Positions 12,881 through 23,700 are shown, counted from the stretch's first letter. The stretch is 64,000 nucleotides of DNA from Bos javanicus (GCF_032452875.1 NC_083896.1:4402001-4466000); one strand, 5' to 3'. Notes: generated by a model not told the origin, from the letters alone. Numbers and translations are program-made.

Positions 12881-13009
12881 AAAAAAGGGGAGTTATCTTC
12901 CTCAGGATAGCCTCAGAAAATTCTGTCCAGGATAATATAAATCTAGTAACCTTAAGATGAACCACCTCCTCTTCCCAGCTTTCCTTACAAAGAACTTTCT
13001 GTGGGTGTT

Positions 13010-14987
13010 TTTTTTTCCCCACAGATATCTCTTTTATTGGTCTTAACAATAACTTTGTTATTTAATTTATAGATTTCTTCATTGACCCTTTGATTGTTCG
13101 CTAGCATGCTGCTTGTTATATTACCATTTTTTTTCTCTTCTAATTGATTTATAGTTTCATATCCTGGTGGTCAAAAATATTTCTACATAGGATTTCAATC
13201 TTAATGTATTGAGCTTCTTTTGTGACCTAACATAGGATCTGTCCTAAAGACTGTTCCATGTGCAGTTCAGAAGAATGTGTATTATGCTTTTGGATGGACG
13301 GTTCTAGATAGATAGATAGATTTAATTTATATATGATCTACTTTTCATTTAAGGCTGGTGCTTTCTTATTTATTTTCTGTCTGGATAATCTATCCCTTGA
13401 TGAATTTGGGGTATTAAAATCCCTTACTATTATGGTATTGCTGTCAACTTCTCCCTTTAGGCCTGTTAATATTTGCTTTATGTATTTTATGCTCCTATGT
13501 TGAGTGCATAAAATTTTCAAATGTTATATATTCATGTTGATTGATCATTTTATCACTCTGTAATTCCCACTTTGGCTATTATTATAATCTTTGTTTTAAA
13601 GTCTTTTTTGTCTGATACAAGTACAGCCACCCCAGATTTCTTTTTACTTCCATTTGTATGAGACATCTTTTTTTCAGCTCTTCAGTTTCAGTCTGTATGT
13701 GTCCTTATATTGAAGTGAGTCTCTTACAGGCAGCTGTAGATGGGTCTTATCTTGTTTTACTCATTCAGCTACTATTTGTCTTTTGATTGAAGCTTTTAGT
13801 CTATTTTCATTTAAAGTAATTATTTATGGTTATATACTGATTGGTATTTTGTTCATTGTTTTCATGCTACTATATAGCTACTCTCTGTTTCTTCTCTTGA
13901 TTTCCTCCCTTGTGGTTTGATGACTTTCCATAATGATATAATTAGGACCTTTCTCATTATCTTTTGTGTATCCACTAGTGGTTCGCTTTGCTGTTTCTAA
14001 GAGGCTCACCTTTGAACATATTCCCAAACTCTACATTTTCGCTGCACTCATGTTTTATGTTTTCAATATATTTTACATGTTTTTATTTTCTGTATCCGTT
14101 GACTAATTAATGTAGATATAGTTATTTTCACTACTTTTAGCTTTTAACCTTCTAACTAGCTTTATAAATGATTAATCTACTATATTTTCTCTATATTTAT
14201 TTTACCCATGAGATTTTTACTTTCATGTATTTTCTTATTACAAAGTAGTGTCCTTTCTTTTTACCATAAAGCAGTCTCTTTACTATCCTTTACTATAACT
14301 GTCCTTATAAGGTTAGTCTAGTGGTAAGGGACTCTTAGTGTTAGCTTGCCTGGAAAGTTCTTTATGTCTCTTTTAATTCTGAATTGTAACTGGGCTGGAA
14401 GAGTATACTTGGTTGGAAGGTTTTTCTGTTGTTTTTGTATTTGTTGCATTTGAATATAGCATGTTGCTGCTTCCTGGCTAGCAAAGTTTCTGCTAATAAA
14501 TCTTATGAAGTCTTATGGGAGTTCCCTTATGTGTAATAAGCTGTTTTTCTCTTGCTGCTTTTAAGATTCCCTCTTTAGCTCTAACTGTGAACATTTTAAT
14601 TATAAGATGTCCTGGTTTGGGTCTTTTGGGTACATGATATTTTAAATATCTGGGCTTCCTGGATCTGGATGTCTTTTTCCAAGTTAGGGAAGTTTTCCCT
14701 TTCTCTCTTCTCCTTCTGAGACCCTCTATTATTTGGATGTTATTTTATTCAATGTTGTCCCACAGATCCCTTACAATATTTTCACTTTTTAATTTTTTTT
14801 TTTCTTCTTGCTGCTCTGTTTGGGTTGTGCCTTTACCCGGTCTTCCAGATCACTGGTGGCTTTTTCTGTATCATGTAGAGTGCTGCTGAACCCTTCTTGC
14901 ATATTTTTAGTTCAGGTGTTTTCTTCATTGCATTCTTCAAGTTGATCATTACTTTGAACTGTTTATCAGGCAATTACTTATTTCTCT
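13010..14987 (-). mobile_element. antisense L1 (ORF2 to ORF1), decayed
   Basis: Read on the minus strand this is L1. ORF2 lies at about 13040-13900 (plus-strand landmarks 'cagccaccccagatttcttt', 'ttcagtctgtatgtgtcctt', 'gtctcttacaggcagctgta'). ORF1 lies at about 14300-14960 ('ttgctgcttcctggctagca', 'ttctcttgctgcttttaaga'). All frames are broken. A BovA2 splits it at 14988 and L1 text resumes at 15263. Confidence 0.78.
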
Positions 14988-15262
14988 TAAGGCAATGGCA
15001 CCCCACTCCAGTACTCTTGCCTGGAAAATCCCATGGATGGAGGAACCTGGTAGGCTGCAGTCCATGGGGTCGCTGAGAGTCGGACACGACTGAGCGACTT
15101 CACTTTCACTTTTCACTTTCATGCATTGGAGAAGGAAATGGCAACCCACTCCAGTGTTCTTGCCTGGAGAATCCCAGGGACGGGGGAGCCTGGTGGGCTG
15201 CCAGACGTCTATGGGGTTGCACAGAGTCGGACACGACTGAAGCGACTTAGCAGCAGCAGCAG
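14988..15262 (+). mobile_element. BovA2 SINE (dimer)
   Basis: This is a complete dimer. Unit 1 starts 'ggcaatggcaccccactcca' and ends 'gactgagcgacttcacttt'. The linker is 'cacttttcactttcatgcat'. Unit 2 starts 'tggagaaggaaatggcaacc' and ends 'aagcgacttagcagcagcag'. It is inserted in an antisense L1. Confidence 0.95.
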
Positions 15263-15440
15263 GGTTTCATCTTTTTTGGGAGGCATGTACTTCTATCTCC
15301 TCATTTTGCTTGGCTCTTTCTATTTGGTTCTATATACTAGGCAAAACAACTGCCTCTCCTATTTTTGAAGGAGAGACCTGTATAAGAGATGAACCTTACT
15401 GCTTAACCTTGCCCAAATTTTTGTCTCTTGAACTTTTGTG
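15263..15440 (-). mobile_element. antisense L1 ORF1/5'UTR continuation
   Basis: The text 'ggaggcatgtacttctatct' and 'actaggcaaaacaactgcct' continues the antisense L1 interrupted by the BovA2. Its 5' limit is not clear. Confidence 0.55.
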
Positions 15441-15694
15441 ACTGTCTAAGAAGCCTGACTTTTTCTTTAGAGCTTTCAGTTTTTGAAGGTACCAAGCTAT
15501 TTTTCATGCCTGCTATTTTTAATTCTTGTTTTATTAAAATGTAAAATAACATCTGCATTGATCCTTTATAATGCAGCTTGGCAATAGGCAAAGATACAAT
15601 AAAATTTTTATAACTTTTGTTATAGTAGTTGCTCATAAGGAAGAGATATCCAGAGGAAGGAAAATGCTTGAGAGTTATGTAATGGCAGTTGCAT
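15441..15694. other. unassigned AT-rich sequence
   Basis: I recognise no element. An antisense open frame (15403-15798) crosses this stretch and the retroposed insert next to it, so it cannot be a real gene. Confidence 0.4.
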
Positions 15695-15712
15695 AAATTA
15701 CTAAGAGTCCAT

Positions 15713-15817
15713 GTGGTCCAGTGTTTTGGACTCAGCGCTGGCCGATTCATTTTGCTGTGCAGTAGAAGCTGACACAACATTGTAAAATAACTGTACACCA
15801 GTAAAAATTAATTTAAA
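15713..15817 (+). mobile_element. short chimeric retroposon: tRNA-SINE-like head, L1 3' tail
   Basis: About 30 bp resembling the CHR tRNA-SINE head ('ggtccagtgttttggactca') passes directly into the L1 3' end ('ttcattttgctgtgcagtag', 'cacaacattgtaaaataact'). Near-perfect direct repeats flank it: 15695-15712 and 15818-15833 share 'aaattact' and 'gagtccat' with a 2-bp difference. Confidence 0.55.
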
Positions 15818-15899
15818 AAATTACTGAGTCCATTTTATGTCATGTCAACTGTGTTAAGGCTTGTTCTTAGGTAATTAGTATAAGAGCTAGCTGAGGAAG

Positions 15900-15975
15900 C
15901 AAGTTATATTATACAGATTTTGCAGATGAAGAAGTTGAGGCTCCAAAGGTTAAGTAGTTTTTTGATGGCACTCTA
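15900..15975 (+). repeat. MIR SINE fragment
   Basis: The core 'cagatgaagaagttgaggct' followed by 'aaggttaagtag' is the conserved MIR core with a few substitutions. Confidence 0.65.
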
Positions 15976-17673
15976 GCATATTCATACTGTGATTGCCACT
16001 ATTATCTTAGCATATTGGATAATTATAGGGTTAAAAACAAGCCAGGAATGAAGGAAAGAGATAGAGAAGAAAGACAAAATAGAGGAAAAGAAGGAAGGAA
16101 AATGGGAAGGAGAAGAAGAAAGGGTAGAAGAAGGAAAAGGAAATTAATACTATAGGGAAAGCAACCAATTCCAAGAACTATGCAATCTGTATAATGCATA
16201 GATATAATAGAGCAACAAAAATGATTCAGTCTTAAGATTTGCACTATTGGGGGTGTTATTACGCCGTTTCCAGTGATCTGAAACATTACTGTCTCTTTAT
16301 AACAATAATTAAAAAAAAGAAATATATCTTTCATATTCTCTTTATTTCCAAGTTAGCTAACACAGATAACTTTTTAAACAGAGTTTTTTTTTTTTTTTCT
16401 TTTAATATAGCATTGCTTTAACCTTCCTTTTCACTTTGCCCCATCTCTACTGTGATTCTTCCAGATGGTCTCAAGGGCAGCTGGGCAAGAGTGGTTTCTA
16501 GACAGTACAATGAGTTCAGCTGAGCCTGGCATATTCAGTGGGCTTTTTTTCCTTTTTTCTTAACACCTGGATGCCAATTTTGTACTCACTTCCCTGATGT
16601 GCCTTACATAATAGCTGGTCTGAGGGAAAGAAAAGTCACCGCTGCCGCCCATGTGTGTGTTCTGGCAACGTGCAGTGTGGCTTGTGGCTCTCATCATCAG
16701 AAGCCTGCTGAGTTGCCACATAAGTGGGAGGGGGGTCAAGAGGGTTGGGAGGTCAGATGCTTACACGGTTTGGCTTCAAAAGGAAGGATAATGATGCTTT
16801 AAGATTAGGGCTATGTGCGCCATACACAATAGAGAATGAAACAATTGTGAAGTGCTTCAGTTCATTATAATTGAACTAAGTGTGGTTTATAACCTAAATT
16901 ACTTGGATAATTATACCTCCTTTCTTTACCTCACTGGCTCCCCTAGTTTGGCTCCACTAAAACTCCATTCTAGCTCCTTAATGTTAAAAAGCTCACTATA
17001 TTCTAGTTACTGATTCTTTGCCAACCACTCCCTTCCCTCAAACATGTCTCCAGGAACACCTTGAGAACAGAGACTTTTTTATTACATATTTTTAGCTTTC
17101 AGAAACTAAAAGTCTTTTGCATAATACAATCTCTCTCTGACTCTCTCTGTCCCTGTCTCTCCCTATCTCTGTTTCTAATTAGCTAAAATAATTTAAATGT
17201 GGTTTCCTGGAGTGTTTTAATTTTATTAGGGTCAATAGCAAATAACAACAAAAATAAGATTATAGATATAGCTAAATGCAAGTAATCACTGTATCTTAAA
17301 GCTAGCTAACCCACAAAACATGAGTCTGCACAAAACTGAAAATACTAGATATTTCCCCCCCTCAATTTCCACAGGTTGCAAAATCTCCTTTAAAATCACA
17401 TATTTTCGAATATTTTATTTAATTTGCTAAAATAATTTCATATTATTAACCTCTGGAAAAAAAGTGAAAAAAGCTCCCCACCAAACAATGGTTAATTATA
17501 GAAGAAGAAACAAACAGACTTTGGAGAAAGAAGAATTCCTAGATTTCACAACTGAACTCTTCCTTCCTGTTAGGGTTCACTAGATTTTGTAATGATCAAC
17601 ATATATTTATTGTTTGTTTTTTCAATGTACTTTTTTCCTTTACCAAATTCTATTTTAACAAATATATAAAATG

Positions 17674-17680
<7 letters not shown>
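15976..17680. other. unassigned sequence with a polypurine tract
   Basis: No gene was recognised. A nearly pure polypurine tract lies at 16045-16145 and a T-run at 16384-16399. A short, more G+C-rich patch with several CpGs lies at about 16630-16760. The rest is AT-rich. Confidence 0.4.

Positions 17681-17681
<1 letters not shown>

Positions 17682-17719
<38 letters not shown>
17682..17719. repeat. (TA)n microsatellite
   Basis: A pure TA run of about 38 bp lies upstream of a Bov-tA. Confidence 0.95.
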
Positions 17720-17722
<3 letters not shown>

Positions 17723-17756
17723 CAAATATGCATTATGCATATAGGTAGCATATATG

Positions 17757-17947
17757 TGTATCGTGTCCAACTCTTTGAGACCCTGTGGAGTGTAGCCTAC
17801 CAGGCTTCTCCGTCCATGGGATTCTCCAGGCAAGAATACTGGAGTGTGTTATCATTTCCTTCTCCAGGGGATCTTCCCGATCCAGGGATCAAACCTGGGT
17901 CTCCCACATTGGAGGCAGACGCTTTAACCTCTTAGCCACCAGGGAAG

Positions 17948-17949
<2 letters not shown>
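17757..17949 (-). mobile_element. Bov-tA SINE between TA repeats
   Basis: The antisense SINE reads from 'gtgtccaactctttgagacc' to the tRNA-derived end 'tcttagccaccagggaagcc'. TA-rich sequence lies on both sides, so any target-site duplication is hidden in the repeat. Confidence 0.9.

Positions 17950-18016
<67 letters not shown>
17950..18016. repeat. (TA)n microsatellite
   Basis: About 66 bp of pure TA abuts the 5' (tRNA) end of the SINE and runs into a perfect palindrome. Confidence 0.95.
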
Positions 18017-18022
<6 letters not shown>

Positions 18023-18056
18023 CAGACATCATATATATATATGATGTCTGTTAATT
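18017..18056. repeat. perfect 40-bp palindrome
   Basis: Each arm is 20 bp; the left arm is 'aattaacagacatcatatat' and the right arm is its exact reverse complement with no spacer. Only the centre is TA repeat, while the outer 13-14 bp of each arm are non-repetitive. Confidence 0.95.
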
Positions 18057-19028
18057 TTTTTGGATTGCTGATATATCAGGTATGTTTCCTTTACCATATG
18101 TTTGCCAAGTTAGGTCATACACAGTGTTCTGCCAATGAAAAATCTTCCCCTACAGTATTGTTTTCTCTAAGAATATTCACGGATAAAGTATCTAAGTAGA
18201 GACCACTCAAAATGAGTAACTCATAAAAATCAATTTTTAGTAGGGAAAATGAAGTGGCCTTGTGCTATTCCTTATAAGAATATTTTCAGTCATCTGTCTC
18301 TCATTTCTACATTCAAGGGCATATTGAGAGGCATACACTGAGATATATGTTAGATATTAGAATTATAGAGATAAAAGACACTTTGCCTCCTCTCAAGGAA
18401 GTCACTGTCCAGTAAGGAAGAAGATAGATTGAGAAAAACAAAATCACATGCTAAGTGCTATAGCACAAGTCAAGTATTTAACATGTTGTTGGAGAACACA
18501 TCTGGAAAGTCTTCCAAAGCTAAGAGAAGCTAAGTTAAATCTTAAAAGTGTTATAAGGTATATCTATAAATGTGGGGTGGGCTATTCTAAAGAGAGAAAG
18601 TAGAATGGGCACCTAGAAAGCCCTGTGAGAACAGAATACATTTGAAGAAAGCTTAGTGAGTATTCTACAGAGACAGGCAGGAACTAGATCAAGATTTTCC
18701 TTTAAAACTTGCTCTTTGACCTGTAGCACAAAGACTTTTCAAAGGCTTTGGTAATGAAGTGACATGATAGTACACATTTTTATACTGACTATAATAACAT
18801 AAAGCAAGAAATAATGAGACATGATGACAACCTGGTCGAAAGTAGCAGAAACCGTAAAACAATGTCTGGCACGTGGTTCTTGAATATATAATTATTCTGT
18901 GAGTAAATGGTAGAAAGATGAGGGTAGTGAAAGGGAAATATTAAAAAGAAATACAGAAATTAAAATAGATCTGATATACCTTTAAGAATCTATGGATATG
19001 AGGGATTTCCAATTTTCTTACACATATT
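18057..19028. other. unassigned sequence
   Basis: No gene or confidently named repeat. The stretch 18370-18470 has the flavour of an old mammalian interspersed repeat ('ctcctctcaaggaagtcact') but I cannot name it. Confidence 0.4.
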
Positions 19029-19041
19029 ATTATGTTTATAG

Positions 19042-19265
19042 TTCAGTTCAGTTCAGCTGCTCAGTAGTGTCTCTTTGTGATCCTATGGACTGCAGTTCAT
19101 ATTGATCATGGGGTTCTCAAGGCAAGAACGCTGAAGTGGGTTGTCATTCTCTTCTCCAGTGGACCACATTTTGTCAGAACTCTCCACCATGACCCATCTG
19201 CTTGGGTGGTCCTGCCCAGCATGGATCATAGTTTAATTGAGTTAGACAAGGCGGTGGTCCATGTG
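19042..19265 (-). mobile_element. internally deleted BovB (5'UTR joined to 3' terminus) with 13-bp TSD
   Basis: On the minus strand this is BovB 5'UTR (plus-strand landmarks 'catggggttctcaaggcaag', 'ttgtcagaactctccaccat', 'ttgagttagacaaggc') fused near 19096 to the last ~55 bp of BovB, including the (ttcag)n tail. Both ORFs, about 3 kb, are missing. Exact direct repeats 'attatgtttatag' at 19029-19041 and 19266-19278 show that it inserted as one unit. It has the same 5'-end-plus-3'-end plan as the BovA SINE unit but keeps about 120 bp more 5'UTR and has its own junction. Confidence 0.75.
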
Positions 19266-19278
19266 ATTATGTTTATAG

Positions 19279-19542
19279 AGGCACTCTTAACAGTCGTGTC
19301 TGACTCTGTGCCACCCCATAGACGGCAGCCAACCAGGCTCCGCCGTCCCTGGGATTCTCCAGGCAAGAACACTGGAGTGGGTTGCCATTTCCTTCTCCAA
19401 TGCATGAAAGTGAGAAGTGAAAGTCAATTCACTCAGTTGTGTCCAACTTTTCGCAACCCCATAGACTGCAGCCTACCAGGCTCCTCTGTCCATGGGATTT
19501 TCCAGGCAAGAGTACTGGAGTGGGGCGCCATTGCCTTCTCCA
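19279..19542 (-). mobile_element. BovA2 SINE
   Basis: An antisense dimer starts degenerate ('cttaacagtcgtgtctgact'), passes the 'aatgcatgaaagtgagaagt' linker and ends 'gcgccattgccttctcca'. It abuts the right target-site duplication of the preceding element. Confidence 0.92.
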
Positions 19543-19603
19543 AATTTAACTTAGTTTACCAAATTATTTTCTGGTAATTATTTTTTGATGATCCTTTATG
19601 ATA

Positions 19604-19718
19604 ATGGCAACCCACTCCAGTACTCTTGCCTGGAAAATCCAATGGACGGAGGAACATGGTACGCTACAGTCCATGGGATCGGAGAGTCAGACACGACTGA
19701 GCAACTTCACTCTTCACT
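19604..19718 (+). mobile_element. BovA SINE fragment inside BovB
   Basis: A single BovA unit ('aatggcaacccactccagta' to 'gagcaacttcactcttcact') splits a BovB at its 'ttatgattatacagtgg' site. Sequence 'ttatgat' occurs just before and 'tatgatta' just after the insert. Confidence 0.85.
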
Positions 19719-21770
19719 CTATGATTATACAGTGGAAGTGAGAAATAGATTTAAGGGACTAGATCTGATAGACAGAGTGCTTGATGAACTATGGACAGAG
19801 GTTCATGACATTGTACAGGAGACAGGGATAAAAACCATCCCCAAGAAAAAGAAATGCACAATGCAAAATGGCTGTCTGAGCAGGCCTTACAAATAGCTGT
19901 GAAAAGAAGAGAAACAGAAAGAAAAGGAGAAAAGGAAAGCTATACTCATTTGAATGCAGAGTTCCAAAGAATAGCAAGAGAGATAAGGAAGGCCTCCTCA
20001 GTGATCAATGCAAAGAAATAGAGGAAAATAATAGAATGGAAAAGACTAGAGATCTCTTAAAGAAAATTAGAGATACCAAAGGAGCATTTCATGCAAAGAT
20101 GGGCTCGATAAAGGACAGAAATGGTATGGATCTAACAGAAGCAGAAGGTATTAAGAAGAAGTGCCAAGATACACAGAAGAACTGTACAAAAAAGATCTTC
20201 ATGACCCAGATAATCACGATGGTGTGATCACTCACCTAGCGAGACATGCTGGAATGTGAAGTCAAGTGGGCCTTATGAAGCATTACGATGAACAAAGCTA
20301 GTGGAGGTGATGAAATTCCAGTTGAGTTATTTCAAATGCTGAAAGATGATGTTGTGAAAGTGCTGCACTCAATATGCCAGCAAATTTGGAAAACTCAGCA
20401 GTGGCCACAGGACTGGAAAAGGTCAGTTTTCATTCCAATCCCAAAGAAAGGCAATGCCAAAGAATGCTCAAACTACTGCCCAGTTGCACTCATCTCACAT
20501 GCCAGGAAAGTAAGGCTCAAAATTCTCCAAGCCGGGCTTCATCAATATGTGAACCATGAACTTCCTGATGTTCAAGCGGATTTTAGAAAAGGCAGAGGAA
20601 CCAGAGATCAAATTACCAAGCTCCAATGGATCATCAAAAAAGCAAGAAAGTTCCAGAAAAACATCTATTTCTGGTTTATTGACTATGCCAAAGACTTTGA
20701 ATGTGTGGATCACAATAAACTGTGGAAAATTCTGAAAGAGATGGGAATACCAGACCACCTGACCTGCCTCTTGAGAAATCTGTATACAAGTCAGGAAGCA
20801 ACAGTTAGAACTGGACATGGAACCACAGACTGGTTCCAAATAGGAAGAGGAGTACATCAAGGCAGTATATTGTCACCCTGCTTATTTAACTTATATGCAA
20901 AGTACATCATGAGAAACACTGGGTTGGATAAAGTACAAGCTGGAGTCAAGATCACGGGGAGAAATACCAATAACCTCAGATATGCAGATGACACCACCCT
21001 TATGGCAGAAAGTGAAGAGGAACAAAAAGCCTCTTGATGAAGGTGAAAGAGGAGAGTGAAAAAGTTGGCCTAAGGCTCAACATTCAGAAAACTAAGATCA
21101 TGGCATCCCATCCCATCACTTCATGGTAAATAGATGGGGAAACAGTGGAAACAGTGGCTGACTTTATTTTTCTGGGCTCCAAAATCACTGCAGGTGGTGA
21201 CTGCAGCCATGAAATTAAAAGACACTTACTACTTGGAAGGAAAGTTATGACCAACCTAGACAGCATATTAAAAAGTAGAGACATTTCTTTGTCAAAAAAG
21301 GTCCATCTAGTCAAGGCTATGGTTTTTCCAGTGGTCATGTATGGATGTGAGAGCTGGACTATAAAGAAAGCTGAGTGCTGAAGAACTGATGCTTTTTAAC
21401 TGTGGTATTGGGGAAGACTCTTGAGAGTCCCTTGGACTGCAAGGAGATCCAACCAGTCCATCCTAAAGGAGATCAGTCCTGGGTGTTCATTGAAAGTACT
21501 GATGTTGAAGCTGAAACTCCAATACTTTGGCCACCAGAGGCAAAGAGCTGACTCATTTGAAAGACCCTGATGCTGGGAAAGATTGAGGGCAGGAGGAGAA
21601 GGGGATGACAGAGGATGAGATGGTTGGATGGCATCACTGGCACAATGGACATGGGTTTGGGTGGACTCCGGTTGTTGGTGATGGACAGGGAGGCCTGGCA
21701 TGCTGTGGTTCATGGGGTTGCAAAGACTTGGACACGGCTGAGTGACTGAACTGAACTGAACTGAACTGAA
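19719..21770 (+). mobile_element. BovB LINE, 5'-truncated, ~2.05 kb
   Basis: It begins upstream of the RT domain at 'tatgattatacagtggaagt' (a few bases of the same copy lie left of the BovA insertion, from about 19586) and runs to 'gactgaactgaactgaactg' at 21770. It contains linker, RT and C-terminal coding sequence. The longest uninterrupted coding part is 20288-21037. Confidence 0.95.
20288..21037 (+). pseudogene. BovB ORF2 reverse transcriptase fragment (249 codons)
   Basis: This frame encodes the core of the RTE-type reverse transcriptase, the enzyme that copies BovB RNA, and by family knowledge the SINEs sharing its 3' tail, at nicked DNA. In order: NKASGGDEIPVELFQ, then FIPIPKKGN at about residue 50. 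The motif A region FIDYAKDFECVDH at about 134-146 differs from FIDYAKAFDCVDH of other copies. Then come RGVHQGSILSPCLFNLYAKY at about 190 and the catalytic motif C NLRYADDTTLMAES near the end. A frameshift after AESEEEQKAS ends it and the C-terminal region continues in another frame at 21145-21381. There is no endonuclease domain, which lies upstream in an intact element, and no promoter. It is dead. Confidence 0.85.
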
Positions 21771-22358
21771 CCAATTATTGGAAGGAACAGAGAGACAGAG
21801 ATAGATTATTTTAGTATCATGCTTGTTGAATTTGAGACATCTTTGGTATATATAAGAAGCTGATTTTATGGATCTCGAAATATAGAATGGGTTTAAATTT
21901 TATGCTTGAGCAACATCTACATTTAGGAAGCAGATATTTGAAATCCTGGGGTGTATAATGTTTCCAAGATGAAATGTTAATATAATCAAAGAAAAGGGCT
22001 GAGTGTAGAACACCTGTTTAAAACATTTGAAGTGAATACAGAATGACATATCTATCAAAATTCCCCATTTCTCACTAGAAAAAGCAACCAAAAAACTATG
22101 AGCAGAATCAGGAGAGAATAGTGTTGAGAAAGAAAGAGAAGAAAACCCCAGTAGGAAGAAAATCATTTAAAATGTCACATGCCTAAGAATATTCCATCAA
22201 AATTAATTTGACAAACCCCTATCATGAGGTATTGACAAAGTATGGGACTCCTTTACTCATAGGACTGGTTGGAAGAAAGCAAGAATGGCTGTGTGTACAG
22301 AGAAGCTTAGGAAAGGACAGATAATATAGTCATTCCATTTTCAGTTCGAGGTAGGAGA
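21771..22358. other. unassigned sequence
   Basis: I recognise nothing in this AT-rich interval between a BovB tail and the left end of the mariner. Confidence 0.4.
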
Positions 22359-22461
22359 TATTGGATTGGCCAAAAAGTCCCTTCGACTTTTGAAGTAAAA
22401 GACATATTTTTCATTTTCACCAAGAACTTTACTGAATAAGATTTCATTCCACTAACTTCTG

Positions 22462-23700
22462 TTATTTTTCAGGCAAATTCATCATTCCATCTTCCCAAAG
22501 CTTTTTATCTTTTTGAGCAAAGAACTGTTCCAGACGCCTTTTACAGTCTTCCACAGAACTGACATTTTTTCCATTAAGAGAATTTTGTAAAGACCGAAAG
22601 AAATCAACTCCAAAGCTGCAATGTCCGGTGAATACAGCATGTGAAATCACAACTTCCCAGGCAAGCTGTGACTGGTTATCGGAGAAATATGCAGTCTTGC
22701 ATTATCCTGACGGATGATTATTTGTTATCTATTGACTAATTCCAGATACTTTTCATTGAGTGCTGCCTCAGTTGGTCTAATTGAGAGCAGTATTTGTTGG
22801 ACATAATTGTGTGGTTTTCCAGAAGGAGTGTATAATAGAGAACTCCCTTCCAATCCCACCATATACACAGCATCACCTTCTTTGAATAAAGGCCAGCCTT
22901 TTCTGTGGTTGGTGATGGTTCATTTCTCTTGCCCCACAATCTCTTCCATTCCACATTATTGTAGAGTGTCAACTTTTCATCATCCATCACAATTTGTTTT
23001 AAAAATGGAAAGATTTTATCAAGTTTCAGTAAAGAATCATGTGTGGAAATATTTTTAAGCTTTCTTTTGTTTGTTTTTTTTTTGCTTAACTTATGTGGAA
23101 TCCAAACGTCAAAATGATTAACAAAACCAGACAGGTGCAAATGATTTTCAATTCTTAATTTGGATATTTTGAGTATGTTGTCCATCTCCCACATGGTATA
23201 ACATTGTTGTTGTTCTTTTTCAGTTGGTAAGTCATGTCCAACTCTTTGCAGCTCACCAGGCTTCCCTGTCCTTCACTACCTCCCAGAGCTTGTTCAAACT
23301 CATGTCCATTGAGTTGGTGATGCCATCCAATCATTTCATCCTCTCTCATCACCTTCTCCTTCTGCCCTCAATCTTTCCTAGCATAAAGGTCTTTTCCAGT
23401 GAGTTGGCTCTCCACAGCAGGTGGCCAGAGTACTGGAGTTTCAGCTTCAGCATACGTCCTTCTAATGAATATCCAGTGTTAAGGGTCCTCTCCAGCTCCA
23501 CAATTTGAAAGCATCAAGTGTCTCAATTTGATCACTATCAACTTCAACTGGTCTATCTGTCCATGAAGCATTGCTCAGTGAGAAATCTCCAGCAGAAAAC
23601 TTCACAAACTCTTTTGACACATTTGATCAGTCACAGCACCTTCTCCATACTCTACATAATAGTTTTTTTGTGTGTGTTTCAGTTGTGTTTTTACCTACCT
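22462..23700 (-). pseudogene. mariner transposase relic
   Basis: This is a relic of the mariner/Tc1 cut-and-paste transposase. In coding order, the N-terminal part lies at about 23520-23700 beyond the BovB insertion. The frame 23194-22736 holds WIPHKLS (WVPHEL-type motif), MDDEKL (first catalytic Asp, normally TGDEKW) and LCIWWDWKGVLYY. Sequence near 22720-22690 reads QDNARLH (second catalytic Asp) in a shifted frame. The frame 22650-22462 holds FRSLQNSLNGK and LEQFFAQKDKKLWEDG from the C-terminus. The third catalytic site, normally YSPDLAPSD, aligns with FTGHCSFGVD, so His appears to stand in for Asp. With several frameshifts and the insertion it cannot be functional. The motif alignment is by eye. 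Confidence 0.85.
23215..23514 (-). mobile_element. BovB 3' fragment nested in mariner
   Basis: Antisense BovB 3' end: 'aagtcatgtccaactctttg' through 'ttggtgatgccatccaatca' to 'aatttgaaagcatcaa'. The terminal (ttcag)n tail is decayed and there is an internal deletion around 23475. Mariner sequence resumes at about 23520 ('tctcaatttgatcactatca'). Confidence 0.82.

Noticed and set aside
15126..15368. open frames inside BovA2 and Bov-tA copies throughout the window
   Set aside because: SINEs are non-coding; the frames recur because the same SINE recurs.
15403..15798. 131-codon antisense open frame
   Set aside because: It runs across the boundary of the retroposed chimera at 15713-15817 and its target duplication, so it cannot be an ancestral gene.
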